Of a stretch of 64,000 nt of DNA, positions 9,275-19,600 are shown in pieces. The notes under the pieces were generated by a model. The model was given only the letters and a program-made list of their open reading frames with translations, was not told the origin of the DNA and made no database searches. This DNA is from Verrucomicrobiales bacterium. Lineage in GTDB: Bacteria > Verrucomicrobiota > Verrucomicrobiia > Verrucomicrobiales > DEV007. Location: positions 62,001 to 126,000 of the forward strand of contig JARGPJ010000002.1 in assembly GCA_029212615.1 (NCBI GenBank). The letters are read 5' to 3'. Both the position numbers and the translations under genes were made by a program. Position 1 is the stretch's first letter; the number at the start of each line of letters is the position of its first letter.

Positions 9275-12265
9275 ATGCAAGATTTCACACTGTTCCTTCT
9301 GAAGAACTGGCTTCCGGTAGGGATTGCTTCGATCACTTTTTTTCTGATCGGGCTTCTCGTCGCTAAGTTTATCTGGGGTCGCTGGTCCCAGAGACTGGCT
9401 TTCGCCGTAGAAGAGAATCTTAACCTCGCGAGCCAGTGGAATGCCCTCGGCTCCTCCCAACGGGATCTCTTTAAAAAATTGCGTGCCCGCTGGCAGGCGG
9501 ATCGGGATGTCTGGGAAACCCGTCTGGTGGAAACTGAGTCGATTGTTGCTCAGAAAGATGCCCGTATCTCGCAGCTTGCAGGGGAGCTTAGTGCTTCAGG
9601 GAAGAGTATTCCTTCCGAGGTAAAGCTGGACGCCGGTCTCCTCGCTGAAATTGAAACACTGAAGTCAGAGATTCGACTTCGGGAAGAGGAGAACCAAAAG
9701 CTTAAGAAGGAGATCGCCGCCCCGGTGCAGCCGGTTCCTCTCATCGCGCCTGTCTCTGCAAGCGAGGGTGCCTCTGATCTTCAGACTCGTATCAGTGATC
9801 TGGAAAAAGATCTCATTGATACCCATGATGAATTGCACCAGGTCCGTGCCGATTACCTGAAGCAGGTTGAATTGGTTGAGGTCCTGGAGGCCCGCCTCGC
9901 AGATGGAGGGAAAGCGCCAATTTCCGAGGTTTCCGCGGCGTTCAGTCCGGTATCCGGTCGTAAATCAGAGCAGCTGTCGGCCCTTCTCGGACAGAGGAGC
10001 AGTGATCTCGTCAAATTTCGCGCTGAAATTAGAGCACTTCGCCTTCGAAACAGTGAACTTCAGGCAGAGTTGGCTGAGGCAGGTGAGTCAGAGGCACAAA
10101 TTCAAGCGCTGGACGAATCTGCTGCCGAGCTTCAGAAAACTCAGCGATCGCTGAAGGCTTCGGAAATGAAGTTGGTGGATCGCGACAGCGATATCAAGAG
10201 GCTTCGTGTTGAAATTGAAGATAAAGAAGCCGAGGTCAATTCACTCAAGGATCTTCTTGCGGCTCAGGCGCAGGAAATGGAAGGGCTCGAAGTCCTCGAG
10301 CGTCGACGGGTTACTCTTCAAGCCGAATTGAATGACTCAAATCATGAAATGTACGACGTGCGCCGTGCCTTGAATGCACGCATCGAAGAGGTCAAAAAAC
10401 TTGAAGCCCAACTCGATGAGTTGAGACCGCTTGAGGAGGTTCACGAAGCGATGACGCTGGAGTTGAAGGATGCCCGCCACGAGTTGAGCGATGTCCGTCT
10501 CGCCTATAATGAGAAAGTGTCCGAGCTGGAGACACAGAAGGCTCAGATGGAAGAACTCGAAGCGATCATTGAAGACCGCGGCGCGGAAGTCAGCGATCTT
10601 TCAGGCGAGGTTCGCCAGAAGCGCGATGAGTTGCGGGTTCTCAAGAATACGCTGGCGGAAACGGAAGGTGAGTTAGAGGCGATTTCTGAGGAGGCGAAGA
10701 CATTCACCGCAACAATCGCTGGAAAAGAGGCGTTTCTGAAAGAGCAGGCACTTCGAATCTCTCATCTCGAATCAGCTCTTTCCGAGCGCTACACCGAACT
10801 GAACTCTGTTCGTTCGGAGTTTGATTCTGAGAATAAGTCGGCGAAATATCATGAGTCGAGAGCTGAGCAACTCGAGGCCGAGTTACAGCGCCGCGAAAAG
10901 CAGTTTCAGGAATCGGATGCACGCGTTGCGAATGCGGAGGAAGCGATGGAAGCAGCGAGGATTCAGGTCCAGGATTTGACTGAGCGCCTTGCGGAATCTG
11001 AACAATCAATGGTAGACCTGCAGGCCTCCCTTACCGAACTTTCGCGTGAAAAAGAGGAGACCTTGCGGGAGCTTGAAATGGCAACGAAGCGAGTAGGTGA
11101 GCTTGAAGAAGCGACCCGGGAGCGCGAAGAGCACATTGTTTCGATCGAGCAGGAGTGGAGAGACGGATCACGACAAGTTGAGTCTCTCGAGCGGCAGCTC
11201 AGCAAGCTCAATGTTGAAATCGATGAGGCTCGCGAGCATCGCCGGCAAACCGAGGTCGCTATCGAAGAATTGGAAGAAGCACTCAAAGTCAGTGACGATC
11301 GTGTTCTTTCCGTGTCCGGTCAGCTCGAGGAGAAGAGTGAAGAGCTGGTAGGAGTTAAATCAGAGTTGGAGGAACTTCATACTCAGGTGAAGCGGCGCGA
11401 CGAGGAAATTGAAAATCTTCGTCATGAGGCTTCTCAACTTAAGGCGAGAGTTAGCGAAGAAGCCGAGGGCTTTGCCGAGTTCGAGCAACTCAAACGGAAG
11501 CTTTCTGAAAAAGAGGAAGAGCTCAAGAGGGCTCATTTGAACCGTTCCGACGCGGGTGATGAATTATTGCAGCTCGAACGGAAGGTTGAGAAACGAGGCG
11601 AAGCCATTCGCGACTTACAGAATGAAGTCAGTAACATCATGATGCAGCGAACCGCCCGTGACAATGAGGTGGCTGCGTTGAAAGACAAGCTTCGAGAAGT
11701 CGAGCGGGAGCTTTCGAAAGCGCGTGAGCGCAGTGCTTCCTCCAGTTCCGGGACGGTGGCGACACCTCCTTCGATTCGTGATCTCGAAGCCGCTCTTCAA
11801 CAGTCACTCGAAGTCGAAGCGTCAAAGAGCGAAGGGCAATCTCTCGATCACCTTGATCGGATTCCGGAAAGTATCCAGGGGGAGCGCGCCACAAAAACAG
11901 AGGCGCATCACACGAGTGTTGAGCCCGGGGACGACGAGAATACAGCCTATTTTGACGAGGCCAGTGTTACTCTTTCAGAGAAATCGATCGAGAAGGTGGA
12001 TGCCTTTGCCCGTCACATTCGGCGATCAAATAAGGTCACCGTTACGGTGATAGGATTCGCCGGATCGGAAGGAACTGCAGACTTCACCGAGTCACTGAGT
12101 GCACGGCGGGCCGATGCGGTCCGGGAGCGGCTGCTTGAGCGCGGTGTGCCCCAGTCAAAAATAGAAGTGAAAAGCTCCGGTCAGGATCGTAAGTTTACGA
12201 ATTGGCGCGCCCGGCGTGTTGAGTTGGTGGCCGTCCCGGTGGCTGTTGCTGAAACCGTGAACTGA
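9275..12265 (+). CDS. Giant membrane-anchored coiled-coil protein with C-terminal OmpA domain
   Basis: The 996-residue protein has a membrane helix at about 14-34. A very long heptad-rich coiled coil follows (about 45-820), with breaks near 150-165 (Pro/Ala-rich) and 215-230. A flexible Ser-rich linker near 822 leads to an OmpA/MotB-type peptidoglycan-binding domain at about 890-985 (AYFDEASVTLSEKSIEKV, VIGFAGSEGTADFTESLSARRADAV, NWRARRVELV). A rod of this size cannot stand straight across a normal periplasm, so it must lie along the membrane, fold back or bridge distant sites. It belongs to the locus with the second OmpA-domain protein at 7140. The architecture is visible; the function is not known. 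Confidence 0.85.
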   Translation: MQDFTLFLLKNWLPVGIASITFFLIGLLVAKFIWGRWSQRLAFAVEENLNLASQWNALGSSQRDLFKKLRARWQADRDVWETRLVETESIVAQKDARISQLAGELSASGKSIPSEVKLDAGLLAEIETLKSEIRLREEENQKLKKEIAAPVQPVPLIAPVSASEGASDLQTRISDLEKDLIDTHDELHQVRADYLKQVELVEVLEARLADGGKAPISEVSAAFSPVSGRKSEQLSALLGQRSSDLVKFRAEIRALRLRNSELQAELAEAGESEAQIQALDESAAELQKTQRSLKASEMKLVDRDSDIKRLRVEIEDKEAEVNSLKDLLAAQAQEMEGLEVLERRRVTLQAELNDSNHEMYDVRRALNARIEEVKKLEAQLDELRPLEEVHEAMTLELKDARHELSDVRLAYNEKVSELETQKAQMEELEAIIEDRGAEVSDLSGEVRQKRDELRVLKNTLAETEGELEAISEEAKTFTATIAGKEAFLKEQALRISHLESALSERYTELNSVRSEFDSENKSAKYHESRAEQLEAELQRREKQFQESDARVANAEEAMEAARIQVQDLTERLAESEQSMVDLQASLTELSREKEETLRELEMATKRVGELEEATREREEHIVSIEQEWRDGSRQVESLERQLSKLNVEIDEAREHRRQTEVAIEELEEALKVSDDRVLSVSGQLEEKSEELVGVKSELEELHTQVKRRDEEIENLRHEASQLKARVSEEAEGFAEFEQLKRKLSEKEEELKRAHLNRSDAGDELLQLERKVEKRGEAIRDLQNEVSNIMMQRTARDNEVAALKDKLREVERELSKARERSASSSSGTVATPPSIRDLEAALQQSLEVEASKSEGQSLDHLDRIPESIQGERATKTEAHHTSVEPGDDENTAYFDEASVTLSEKSIEKVDAFARHIRRSNKVTVTVIGFAGSEGTADFTESLSARRADAVRERLLERGVPQSKIEVKSSGQDRKFTNWRARRVELVAVPVAVAETVN

Positions 12266-12283
12266 GCGTCTTCGTCTGTGGTC

Positions 12284-12562
12284 ATGATTCACCCCGCCCT
12301 TCAAGTCATCGCTATTGCATTTCCGAAGAGTGAGGCTGCGGGTCTGGCCTACTACGCGATTTGTGCGCTCTTCTTTATGTTCTGCGGATTGGCCTGTGGC
12401 TATTTCATTTGGAGGAAAGGTCACATGCAGACTCAGGATGCAGAGATGGAGGTGAAGCGTACTGAAGCAGGACTTCAGGCCCTTTGTCTGGATCTCAGCG
12501 AAGAAGAGAAGGGAATTCGCCTCGAAAGTGAATCGGCCGAAATTGATAAGGTCGTTCCCTGA
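12284..12562 (+). CDS. Small single-pass membrane protein, end of the OmpA locus
   Basis: This 92-residue protein (ATG at 12284, with a GTG at 12278 as alternative) has one membrane helix (about 20-42) ending GYFIWRKG and a charged helical tail. It starts 18 bases after the coiled-coil gene. Its plan, helix plus IW and then a charged helix, matches the small protein at 8991 and the N-terminus of the 996-residue protein. The gene is expected to be co-transcribed with them. Confidence 0.6.
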   Translation: MIHPALQVIAIAFPKSEAAGLAYYAICALFFMFCGLACGYFIWRKGHMQTQDAEMEVKRTEAGLQALCLDLSEEEKGIRLESESAEIDKVVP

Positions 12563-12675
12563 AGGCAGACCGCTTCCGGTTAGGAAAAGGTAGCAACTCA
12601 TCGTCGCCCGAAGCCAGGCTCGATTGACAGGGGCTCCTGCGTTCACTGCCATCAGATCACCGCGAGCCGGAGAAA

Positions 12676-13578
12676 TCAGACATCGCAAAGCTGCGCGGCA
12701 TGGCGGAGTGCCTCAAGAGGGTCATCCCACTCAGGGATGAACTCCTGTGCCACGAATCCTTCATAACCCGTCTTGATGATTTCTTCGAGGATCGGGGGAT
12801 AGTTGATCTCCTGCGTGTTGTCCATTTCGCCCCGGCCGGGATTCCCGGCAGTGTGATAGTGGCCGATGACATCCTGATACTGGCGGATTCGCCGAATGAT
12901 GTCCCCGTTCATGACTGACACGTGATAGATGTCGAAGAGGAGCTTAAAATTCGGTGAGTCGATCTGCTTGATAAGGTCGACGCAGAAATCGACATCGTCG
13001 CCAAAGTAACCCGGGTGCCCTTTCATGGGATGAGAGTCATCCCGTGAACTGAGATGCTCAAGAACGATCGTGACACCGGCTTTTTCTGCGAGTGGAATCA
13101 CTTTCTTCCAGGTGTCGATACAATGTTTTGCGGAGGTTTCCTCATCCATTCCCTCGTAGCGCATCCCGGTGAAAGTGATCGCGTTCTTACAATTGACCGC
13201 CTGAGCGACTTCGATGCCTTCAGTGAGCTTGGCGACTACTTCGTCATGATTATCGGGATGGCATGGCCCTGTCGCGAAGCCGTGTGTGCTGATTAATGAA
13301 ATATCGAGGCCAATCTTTTTCACCTCGGCGTATGCTTCACGGGGAATGCCCTCCATCCCGGTAAATCCAAGAGCTTTGCAGTGATGCGCGAGTTCCACTG
13401 CATTGAAGTGGTCTTCGAAACACCAGCCCATGACCGATTGCCTGATTCGACCGTTCCTGATGACAAAATCAGAGTCCACTTCAGATCGTGGAAGTTGGGC
13501 GAGTAAGTCAGATGAGGGGAGAGAAATCCCGCCGGTCGTGGCGAGTAACTGAAGAAGGAGGCTGCGGCGGTCTAGCAT
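12676..13578 (-). CDS. Hydroxypyruvate isomerase-like sugar isomerase/epimerase
   Basis: This 300-residue TIM-barrel protein of the xylose isomerase-like family would interconvert small sugars or keto-acids. GHYHTAGNPGRGEMD matches the metal-site region of Hyi-type isomerases, and FVAQEFIPEWDD closes the barrel; Glu at VLEHL and Asp at LLFDIYH are the expected ligands. The N-terminus (MLDRRSLLLQLLATTGG) looks like a twin-arginine export signal, unlike cytoplasmic Hyi, which is common in this phylum. ATG 13578 is preferred over an upstream start at 13608. The gene is divergent from the efflux operon. Substrate unknown. Confidence 0.8.
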   Translation of the reverse strand: MLDRRSLLLQLLATTGGISLPSSDLLAQLPRSEVDSDFVIRNGRIRQSVMGWCFEDHFNAVELAHHCKALGFTGMEGIPREAYAEVKKIGLDISLISTHGFATGPCHPDNHDEVVAKLTEGIEVAQAVNCKNAITFTGMRYEGMDEETSAKHCIDTWKKVIPLAEKAGVTIVLEHLSSRDDSHPMKGHPGYFGDDVDFCVDLIKQIDSPNFKLLFDIYHVSVMNGDIIRRIRQYQDVIGHYHTAGNPGRGEMDNTQEINYPPILEEIIKTGYEGFVAQEFIPEWDDPLEALRHAAQLCDV

Positions 13579-13748
13579 ACTGAAGAATAGTCGGGTTCCC
13601 ACATTCAAAGCAAGCGTTCAGGGATCACGTAGATGAGGAATTATGAACTCCTTACAGGAAAATATTGCTTTATAAAGTGCTTGCGAATCGAGGAAAAATC
13701 GAGGTTGGGTAAAGTATCCTCGGATACCGCTGCTCCCTTATCAATTCT

Positions 13749-15341
13749 ATGAATTTTTCCAGTTTTAGATCACCAGTTAAAGAGTCTCGGTTTCCAGAAG
13801 TCGTTTTGCGTCGCTTTGGGGTTTCAGTCGTTGCCATCAGCCTTTTGAGTATCACCGGGTGTGAGACGGTAGGGGTGAATTACAACGCTCCGTCGACCGC
13901 CGTTCCCGACGCGTGGACTCTCAGCATTCAGCCCCATCTTTCCAACGATGCAGCCTGCCTTTCCGGGTGGTGGCGTGGCTTTAATGATCCGGCTTTGAAT
14001 GAGCTGATTGAACGCACCCGTTCCGATAATCCTGATTTTAAAATCGCCCTTCAACGGATCGTTGAAGCCCGGGCGGAGCGTGGCGTTGCCCTCAGTGCTC
14101 TTTTTCCTAATCTTGCGACCGACAGCAGCTATACGAGGGTTCGCGAAAGCGAAGGGGCGGGAGCGGTTCTTGGCAACAATCCGCTCGACTATTACTCGAC
14201 CGGTCTATCAGGCGGGTGGGAAATCGATCTGTTCGGTGGTTTGCGCCGCGGGGTGGAGGCTGCTGACGCAAACATCGAAGCTTCGGTTGAGACCTACCGG
14301 GATCTTCTGGTGACGTTGTTTGCTGATGTTGCCTTGAATTATATCGACTATCGTACTTTTGAGGAGCGAATCTATGTCGCGAATCTCAACATCAAGATTC
14401 AGCAGGATTCTCTCGATCTTGCACAAAGCCGACTTGATGCGGGCCTCGTTTCAAAGATTGATGTCACGCAGGCGAGAGCGAACCTCGAAACCACGAAGGC
14501 ACTCGTTCCCCAACTCGAAGGTCAGCTTGTAGCGGCGAGGAACCGCTTGGGCTCGCTGACAGGAGGTTACCCTCACAGCGTGACCAAGCTTCTCAGTACG
14601 AGGCACACTTCAATTCCTGTTCCGGCGAAGGATTACGGCATGGGACAGCCCGCCGATCTTCTTCGAACCCGGCCGGATGTTAGATCCGCTGAACGTACCC
14701 TGGCAGCTGCCGTTGCCAGCGTCGGGATCGCCGAGTCGGAGCTCTATCCTAAACTTTCTCTCGCAGGAACCCTCAGCTTTGAAGCGCTTGACGTCTCCAA
14801 TATTCCTAATGCAGCCGCTGCAGCCTATTCTTTTGGTCCTTCTTTACAATGGAACCTCTTCCGCAGCGGACAGATAAAGAATCAGATCCGTGTCGAAGAG
14901 GCTCAGGCCATGCAGGCCTATGCCAGCTATGAGAAGGTCGTGTTAACAGCCGTTGAGGAAGTGGAAACGAGCATGGCGGGAGTGCTGACAGAGCGTCAAC
15001 GTCTCTCCGCCTTGAGACGGGCTGTTGCTGCTGCAGATGAATCAGTGACTCTGGTTAAGAATAACTACACTGAAGGGTTGGTGGATTTCCAAAGGGTTAT
15101 TGATACAGAGCGGGTTCTTTTCCAGAATCAGGACCTTGCGGTCACCTCGAAGGGCCAGATTGCGAGGAATTATGTCGCCCTGTATCGTGCGCTCGGTGGG
15201 GGGGCGGCGCTTGAAGAGTTTGAGCTTCCCGAGCCCGTAAGAAAGCCCGGCGGCGGCTGGATCAAAAAACGTCAGGTTCCATACTCATCGGATATTTCGG
15301 CGGTGGAAGCGATTCCTGACGAGGCCAATCTGAAACAATAG
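13749..15341 (+). CDS. RND efflux outer-membrane lipoprotein (NodT/OprM family)
   Basis: The 530-residue protein is the TolC-like exit duct of a tripartite pump. It has a lipobox (LLSITGC, Cys38), then two outer-membrane-efflux repeats. These include WWRGFNDPALNELI, SGGWEIDLFGGLRR, LLRTRPDVRSAERTLAAA and LQWNLFRSGQI, all typical of OprM/NodT proteins. The tail past about 485 is longer and charged. It is the first gene of a four-gene operon with the adaptor (15 bases downstream), the pump and a channel. No local regulator gene is present. Confidence 0.93.
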   Translation: MNFSSFRSPVKESRFPEVVLRRFGVSVVAISLLSITGCETVGVNYNAPSTAVPDAWTLSIQPHLSNDAACLSGWWRGFNDPALNELIERTRSDNPDFKIALQRIVEARAERGVALSALFPNLATDSSYTRVRESEGAGAVLGNNPLDYYSTGLSGGWEIDLFGGLRRGVEAADANIEASVETYRDLLVTLFADVALNYIDYRTFEERIYVANLNIKIQQDSLDLAQSRLDAGLVSKIDVTQARANLETTKALVPQLEGQLVAARNRLGSLTGGYPHSVTKLLSTRHTSIPVPAKDYGMGQPADLLRTRPDVRSAERTLAAAVASVGIAESELYPKLSLAGTLSFEALDVSNIPNAAAAAYSFGPSLQWNLFRSGQIKNQIRVEEAQAMQAYASYEKVVLTAVEEVETSMAGVLTERQRLSALRRAVAAADESVTLVKNNYTEGLVDFQRVIDTERVLFQNQDLAVTSKGQIARNYVALYRALGGGAALEEFELPEPVRKPGGGWIKKRQVPYSSDISAVEAIPDEANLKQ

Positions 15342-15356
15342 AAATACCTTCGAAAA

Positions 15357-16574
15357 ATGACTACGACCAGGCCGCTTTTCATCCTCATTTGCTCTGCTCT
15401 CCTTTCCGGGTGCGGTAAAAAAAATGAGTTCGTCGCACCGCCCGCGCCCGAAGTTGAGGTTCAGGCTCCTTTGATAGGTAAGACCACCGTCTACAGTGAG
15501 GTGTCCGGTCGTACTGAAGCCAGTTCCCGGGTGGAAATACGGGCAAGGGTCGTGGGTTTTTTAAAGTCGACGGAGTTCGCTGCGGGACAATTCGTGAAAG
15601 AGGGGCAGCTGCTGTTTACGATTGAGCCGGAGCAGTTTGAGGCACAGGTTCGCACGGCCACAGGCAATCTCGACAAGGCTAAAGCCGATCTTGAGATTAA
15701 GACGGCGAATTTTAAGCGTCGTGAGCAGGCTTCTTCGAGTGGAGCCGTTTCGGAACTCGATGTGCTCAGCGCTGCGGCAGATATGAAGGCTGCAAAGGCA
15801 GCCGTTAGTATTGCTGAAGCGGCTCTGATGGATGCGAAACGTGACCTCAGTTATACACAGGTTCATGCGCCGATTTCCGGACGCATCTCTGATTCGAGGG
15901 TAGATCAAGGCAACCTTGTCGGCTCGGACGCGACGCTTCTTACTGTGATCGTCTCAGTGAAACCGATTTACGTAAATGTAGAGTTTAACGAGCGGGAAGC
16001 GCTTCCTTACCTGGCTGATATGCCGAATGAAAAGAATCCCACTGGCAGGGGAGGAAAAGATGGCACCGCGAAGAATAAGAAGATCGAACTTATCCTTTCG
16101 GATGGAAGTGTTCATGACGAGCTTGGGCGCTTCGATTTTGTTGATAACACGATTAACAAAGAGTCAGGCACAATTCGTTCACGAATTCTCTTTGAGAATG
16201 CAGGGGGGCGTCTTGCTGACGGACTCTTTGGACGTATTCGTATCCCCGAAACCATTCCTGATGCGGTCCAGGTACCTTCGAATGTGATTCAACGAGATAT
16301 CGGCGGATCCTTTGTCCTCCTTGCGGATGAGGAGAACAAGGTGGTTCGTCGCACGGTTATCCCAACTCTCTTTTCTCTCGGGAGCATGAAGATTATCGAG
16401 AGTTTTGATGAAAGTGCAGGGACGGGACTGAGGCCCGATGACCGGCTCATCGTTTCGAATCTGCAGCGGGCGAGAGAAGGCATTGTGATCAAGCCGGTCG
16501 ATCCAAATCCTGTTCAAGTTGGGGATCCGGAACCGGTGGAGGCTAAGCTTCCTGAAGAGAAAACAGCTGAGTAA
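15357..16574 (+). CDS. RND efflux periplasmic adaptor lipoprotein
   Basis: This 405-residue membrane-fusion protein (AcrA/MexA type) links the inner-membrane pump to the outer-membrane duct. The lipobox ALLSGC (Cys19) anchors it. A split biotinyl-lipoyl domain flanks a helical hairpin (about 60-160; KEGQLLFTIEP and YTQVHAPISGRISDSRVDQGNLV), followed by beta-barrel and membrane-proximal domains. The operon position and spacing support the role. Confidence 0.93.
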   Translation: MTTTRPLFILICSALLSGCGKKNEFVAPPAPEVEVQAPLIGKTTVYSEVSGRTEASSRVEIRARVVGFLKSTEFAAGQFVKEGQLLFTIEPEQFEAQVRTATGNLDKAKADLEIKTANFKRREQASSSGAVSELDVLSAAADMKAAKAAVSIAEAALMDAKRDLSYTQVHAPISGRISDSRVDQGNLVGSDATLLTVIVSVKPIYVNVEFNEREALPYLADMPNEKNPTGRGGKDGTAKNKKIELILSDGSVHDELGRFDFVDNTINKESGTIRSRILFENAGGRLADGLFGRIRIPETIPDAVQVPSNVIQRDIGGSFVLLADEENKVVRRTVIPTLFSLGSMKIIESFDESAGTGLRPDDRLIVSNLQRAREGIVIKPVDPNPVQVGDPEPVEAKLPEEKTAE

Positions 16575-16601
16575 AGAAGCCCATTCCAAGACGTAGACAC
16601 C

Positions 16602-19600
16602 ATGTTCAGCCTCTTCTTTATCCGCCGGCCTATTTTTGCCGCGGTCATTTCGATTTTTATCGTGGTTGTGGGACTGGTTGCTCTCGTTGCACTTCCGATT
16701 TCGCGTTATCCTGATCTTGCTCCGCCAACGGTTCAGATCAGTGCCGTGTATCCGGGAGCGGATGCGGCGACAGTTGCAGAGACTGTTGCGACGCCGATTG
16801 AACAGGAGGTCAACGGCGTTGAGGGCATGATTTACATGCAATCCGTTTCCGCGAATGACGGAACCATGAACCTCACCGTATCATTTGCGCCGGGAACTGA
16901 TCTTGATACCGCCAACGTTCTCACGCAGAACCGGGTTTCCATTGCAGAGGCCAAACTGCCTGAGGAAGTCGCCCGGCAAGGCGTCACTGTGAAAAAGCAA
17001 TCGACGGACGTGGTCATGTACATTGCCCTGACGTCGCCGAAGGGCACATACAACGATTCCTTTCTCAGCAATTTCGCCTGGCAGCGAATTCGCGATGAAC
17101 TCGCACGGGTTGATGACGTTGGAAATGTGCAGGTTTACGGTGCCGGCCAGTTCAGCATGCGCATCTGGCTGGATCCGGACCGAATGAAGAGCTTTGAACT
17201 GTCTGCCGGCGATGTGTTGAGTGCGATTCGTTCACAGAACGTTCAAGTTGCCGGCGGTAGAATCGGTGCGGCACCAGCTCCTTCTGATGTTCAGAATGAA
17301 TATACGGTGAACGTCAGAGGGCGGCTCAGTGAGGTCTCGGAGTTCGAACGTATCGTCGTGAAAACAAACGCTGACGGAGCCCTTGTCCGTGTTGAGGATG
17401 TCGCGCGGGTCGAGCTTGGATCCGACTTATATAACTTTCGATCTCAGTACAACGGCATGCCGGCCGCAACGCTTTCGATCAATCAGATTCCCGGATCAAA
17501 CATCATTCAGGTTGCCGAGGGAGTGAAGAACAGGATGGAAGAGCTTTCTGCCTCATTCCCTGAAGATGTTGAATATACCGTAGCCTACGACAACACTGAC
17601 GTTGTGTTGACATCCATTCGGAGTGTCGTGGTAACGCTGATCTCGGCTCTCGTTCTCGTGGTTCTCACGGTATTCCTCTTCCTTCAGAACTTCCGGGCGA
17701 CCATTATCCCGGCGATCACGATTCCGGTCGCTCTCATCGGGACGTTTGCGGTTCTTCTCGCGCTGGGTTATTCCCTGAACCAGTTGACCTTGTTCGGGCT
17801 TGTCCTCGTTATCGGAATCGTCGTTGATGACGCCATCGTGGTCGTGGAGAACACCTCAAAGTGGATCGCGGAAGGTCTATCCAGTCGTGAGGCCGCAGAG
17901 AAGGCGATGCTGGAGGTGTCAGGTCCGGTCATCGCGACGACCCTGGTGTTGCTTGCTGTTTTTGTTCCGACGACCTTTATGACGGGTATCACCGGAACTT
18001 TGTTCAAGCAGTTCGCGGTGACTATTTCTATCGCCACGGTGTTCAGTTCTATTAACGCGCTTACGCTGAGTCCGGCTCTTTGTGCGATCCTTTTAAAGGC
18101 GCAAAAGGAACCAACGAAGGGATTCTTTTTCCGATTCAACGAGGGATTGGAGAAATCGACAAATGCATACCTGGGAATCACCCGCTTTGCGATTCGGAAG
18201 GTTGTGCTTTCGGTTCTGATCTTCGTGGTCATGACAGGAGTCGCAATTGTCGGACTTGGGAGTCTTCCCACCGGGTTCGTTCCTCAGGAAGACGAAGGTT
18301 ACTGCATGGTTAATGTGCAACTCCCGGATGGAGCTTCACTTCAGCGGACGAACGACGCGATCGATCAGTTAAACACGGTAATCGCAGATATTCCGGGAGT
18401 GAAAAATTTCGTCACGATCTCGGGGTATTCGATCATCAGTTCTTCAGCGGCCTCCAACACGGGATTGATCATTGTGATTTTCGAGCCGTGGGCAGACCGG
18501 AAAACACCGGAGTTGCACCAGAGCGGGATTCTCGCCCAGTTAAACCAAAGGCTTTCCCAGTTCCGGGACGGGGCGGCATTCGGTTTCCCGGTTCCATCGC
18601 TGCCTGGAGTGGGAACGGGTGGGGGATTCACCTTCATGCTTCAGGATCGAGGCGGGGTCGGGTTCAGCGAGCTGTCGAAAATCGCACAGGAAGTGATCGA
18701 AGACGGTAATGCTCAGACGGGACTCAAGGGGCTCAATACCACCTTCCGTGCCAGCGTGCCGCAGTTGTTCGTCGACATCGATCGCGAGCAAGTCATGCAG
18801 ATGGGTATCCCGATGAATTCCGTTTTTGAAACGATGCAGGTTTATCTTGGATCGGCCTATGTAAACGATTTCAGCCGCTTTGGTCGCTCTTTTCAGGTAA
18901 AGGCTCAGGCGGACGGTCCCTTCCGGGCAAAACCTGAAGACATTGTGAAGCTTCAACTCCGGAATGCACAGGGGGGCATGACGCCACTTGGTGCGGTTGC
19001 CAGTGTTGAAGAAGCGTATGGCCCTCAAATTGTGAATCGTTTTAATCTCTATCCTTCGATTAAGATTCTTGGTAGTTCTGCTCCGGGATACAGTTCAGGA
19101 GAGGCCCTCGATATCATGGAAGATATGGCTGCTGAAAAGCTTCCCGGCACAACCGGTTACAGTTGGTCTGAACTTTCGTTTCAGGAGAAGCTGGCAGGGA
19201 AGGGGACGACGGCGATTTTCGTGTTCGCCATTCTTATGGTGTATCTCGTTCTCGCTGCTCAGTACGAAAGCTGGTCGGTCCCGGTTTCCGTTGTTCTCTC
19301 CGTTCCGACAGCTCTTCTGGGAGCCGTGTTGGCGATGATGGCTCGCGGAATGGATAACAATGTTTACACGCAAATCGGAATCGTTCTTCTGATCGGCCTC
19401 TCGACGAAGAGTGCGATTCTTATTGTCGAATTTGCCAAGGTTCTCAGGGAAGAGGGCAAGTCGACATTTGATGCGGCGATTGAAGCAACCCGGATGCGTT
19501 TCCGTGCCGTTCTCATGACCGCCTTTTCTTTCATCCTCGGTGTGATCCCCTTGCTCATTGCGTCCGGGGCGGGAGCAGAATCCCAAAAAGTGATTGGTAC

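Noticed and set aside
16179..16841. A 220-residue leftward frame across the adaptor/pump junction
   Set aside because: Antisense to two certain genes; composition is that of a shadow frame.
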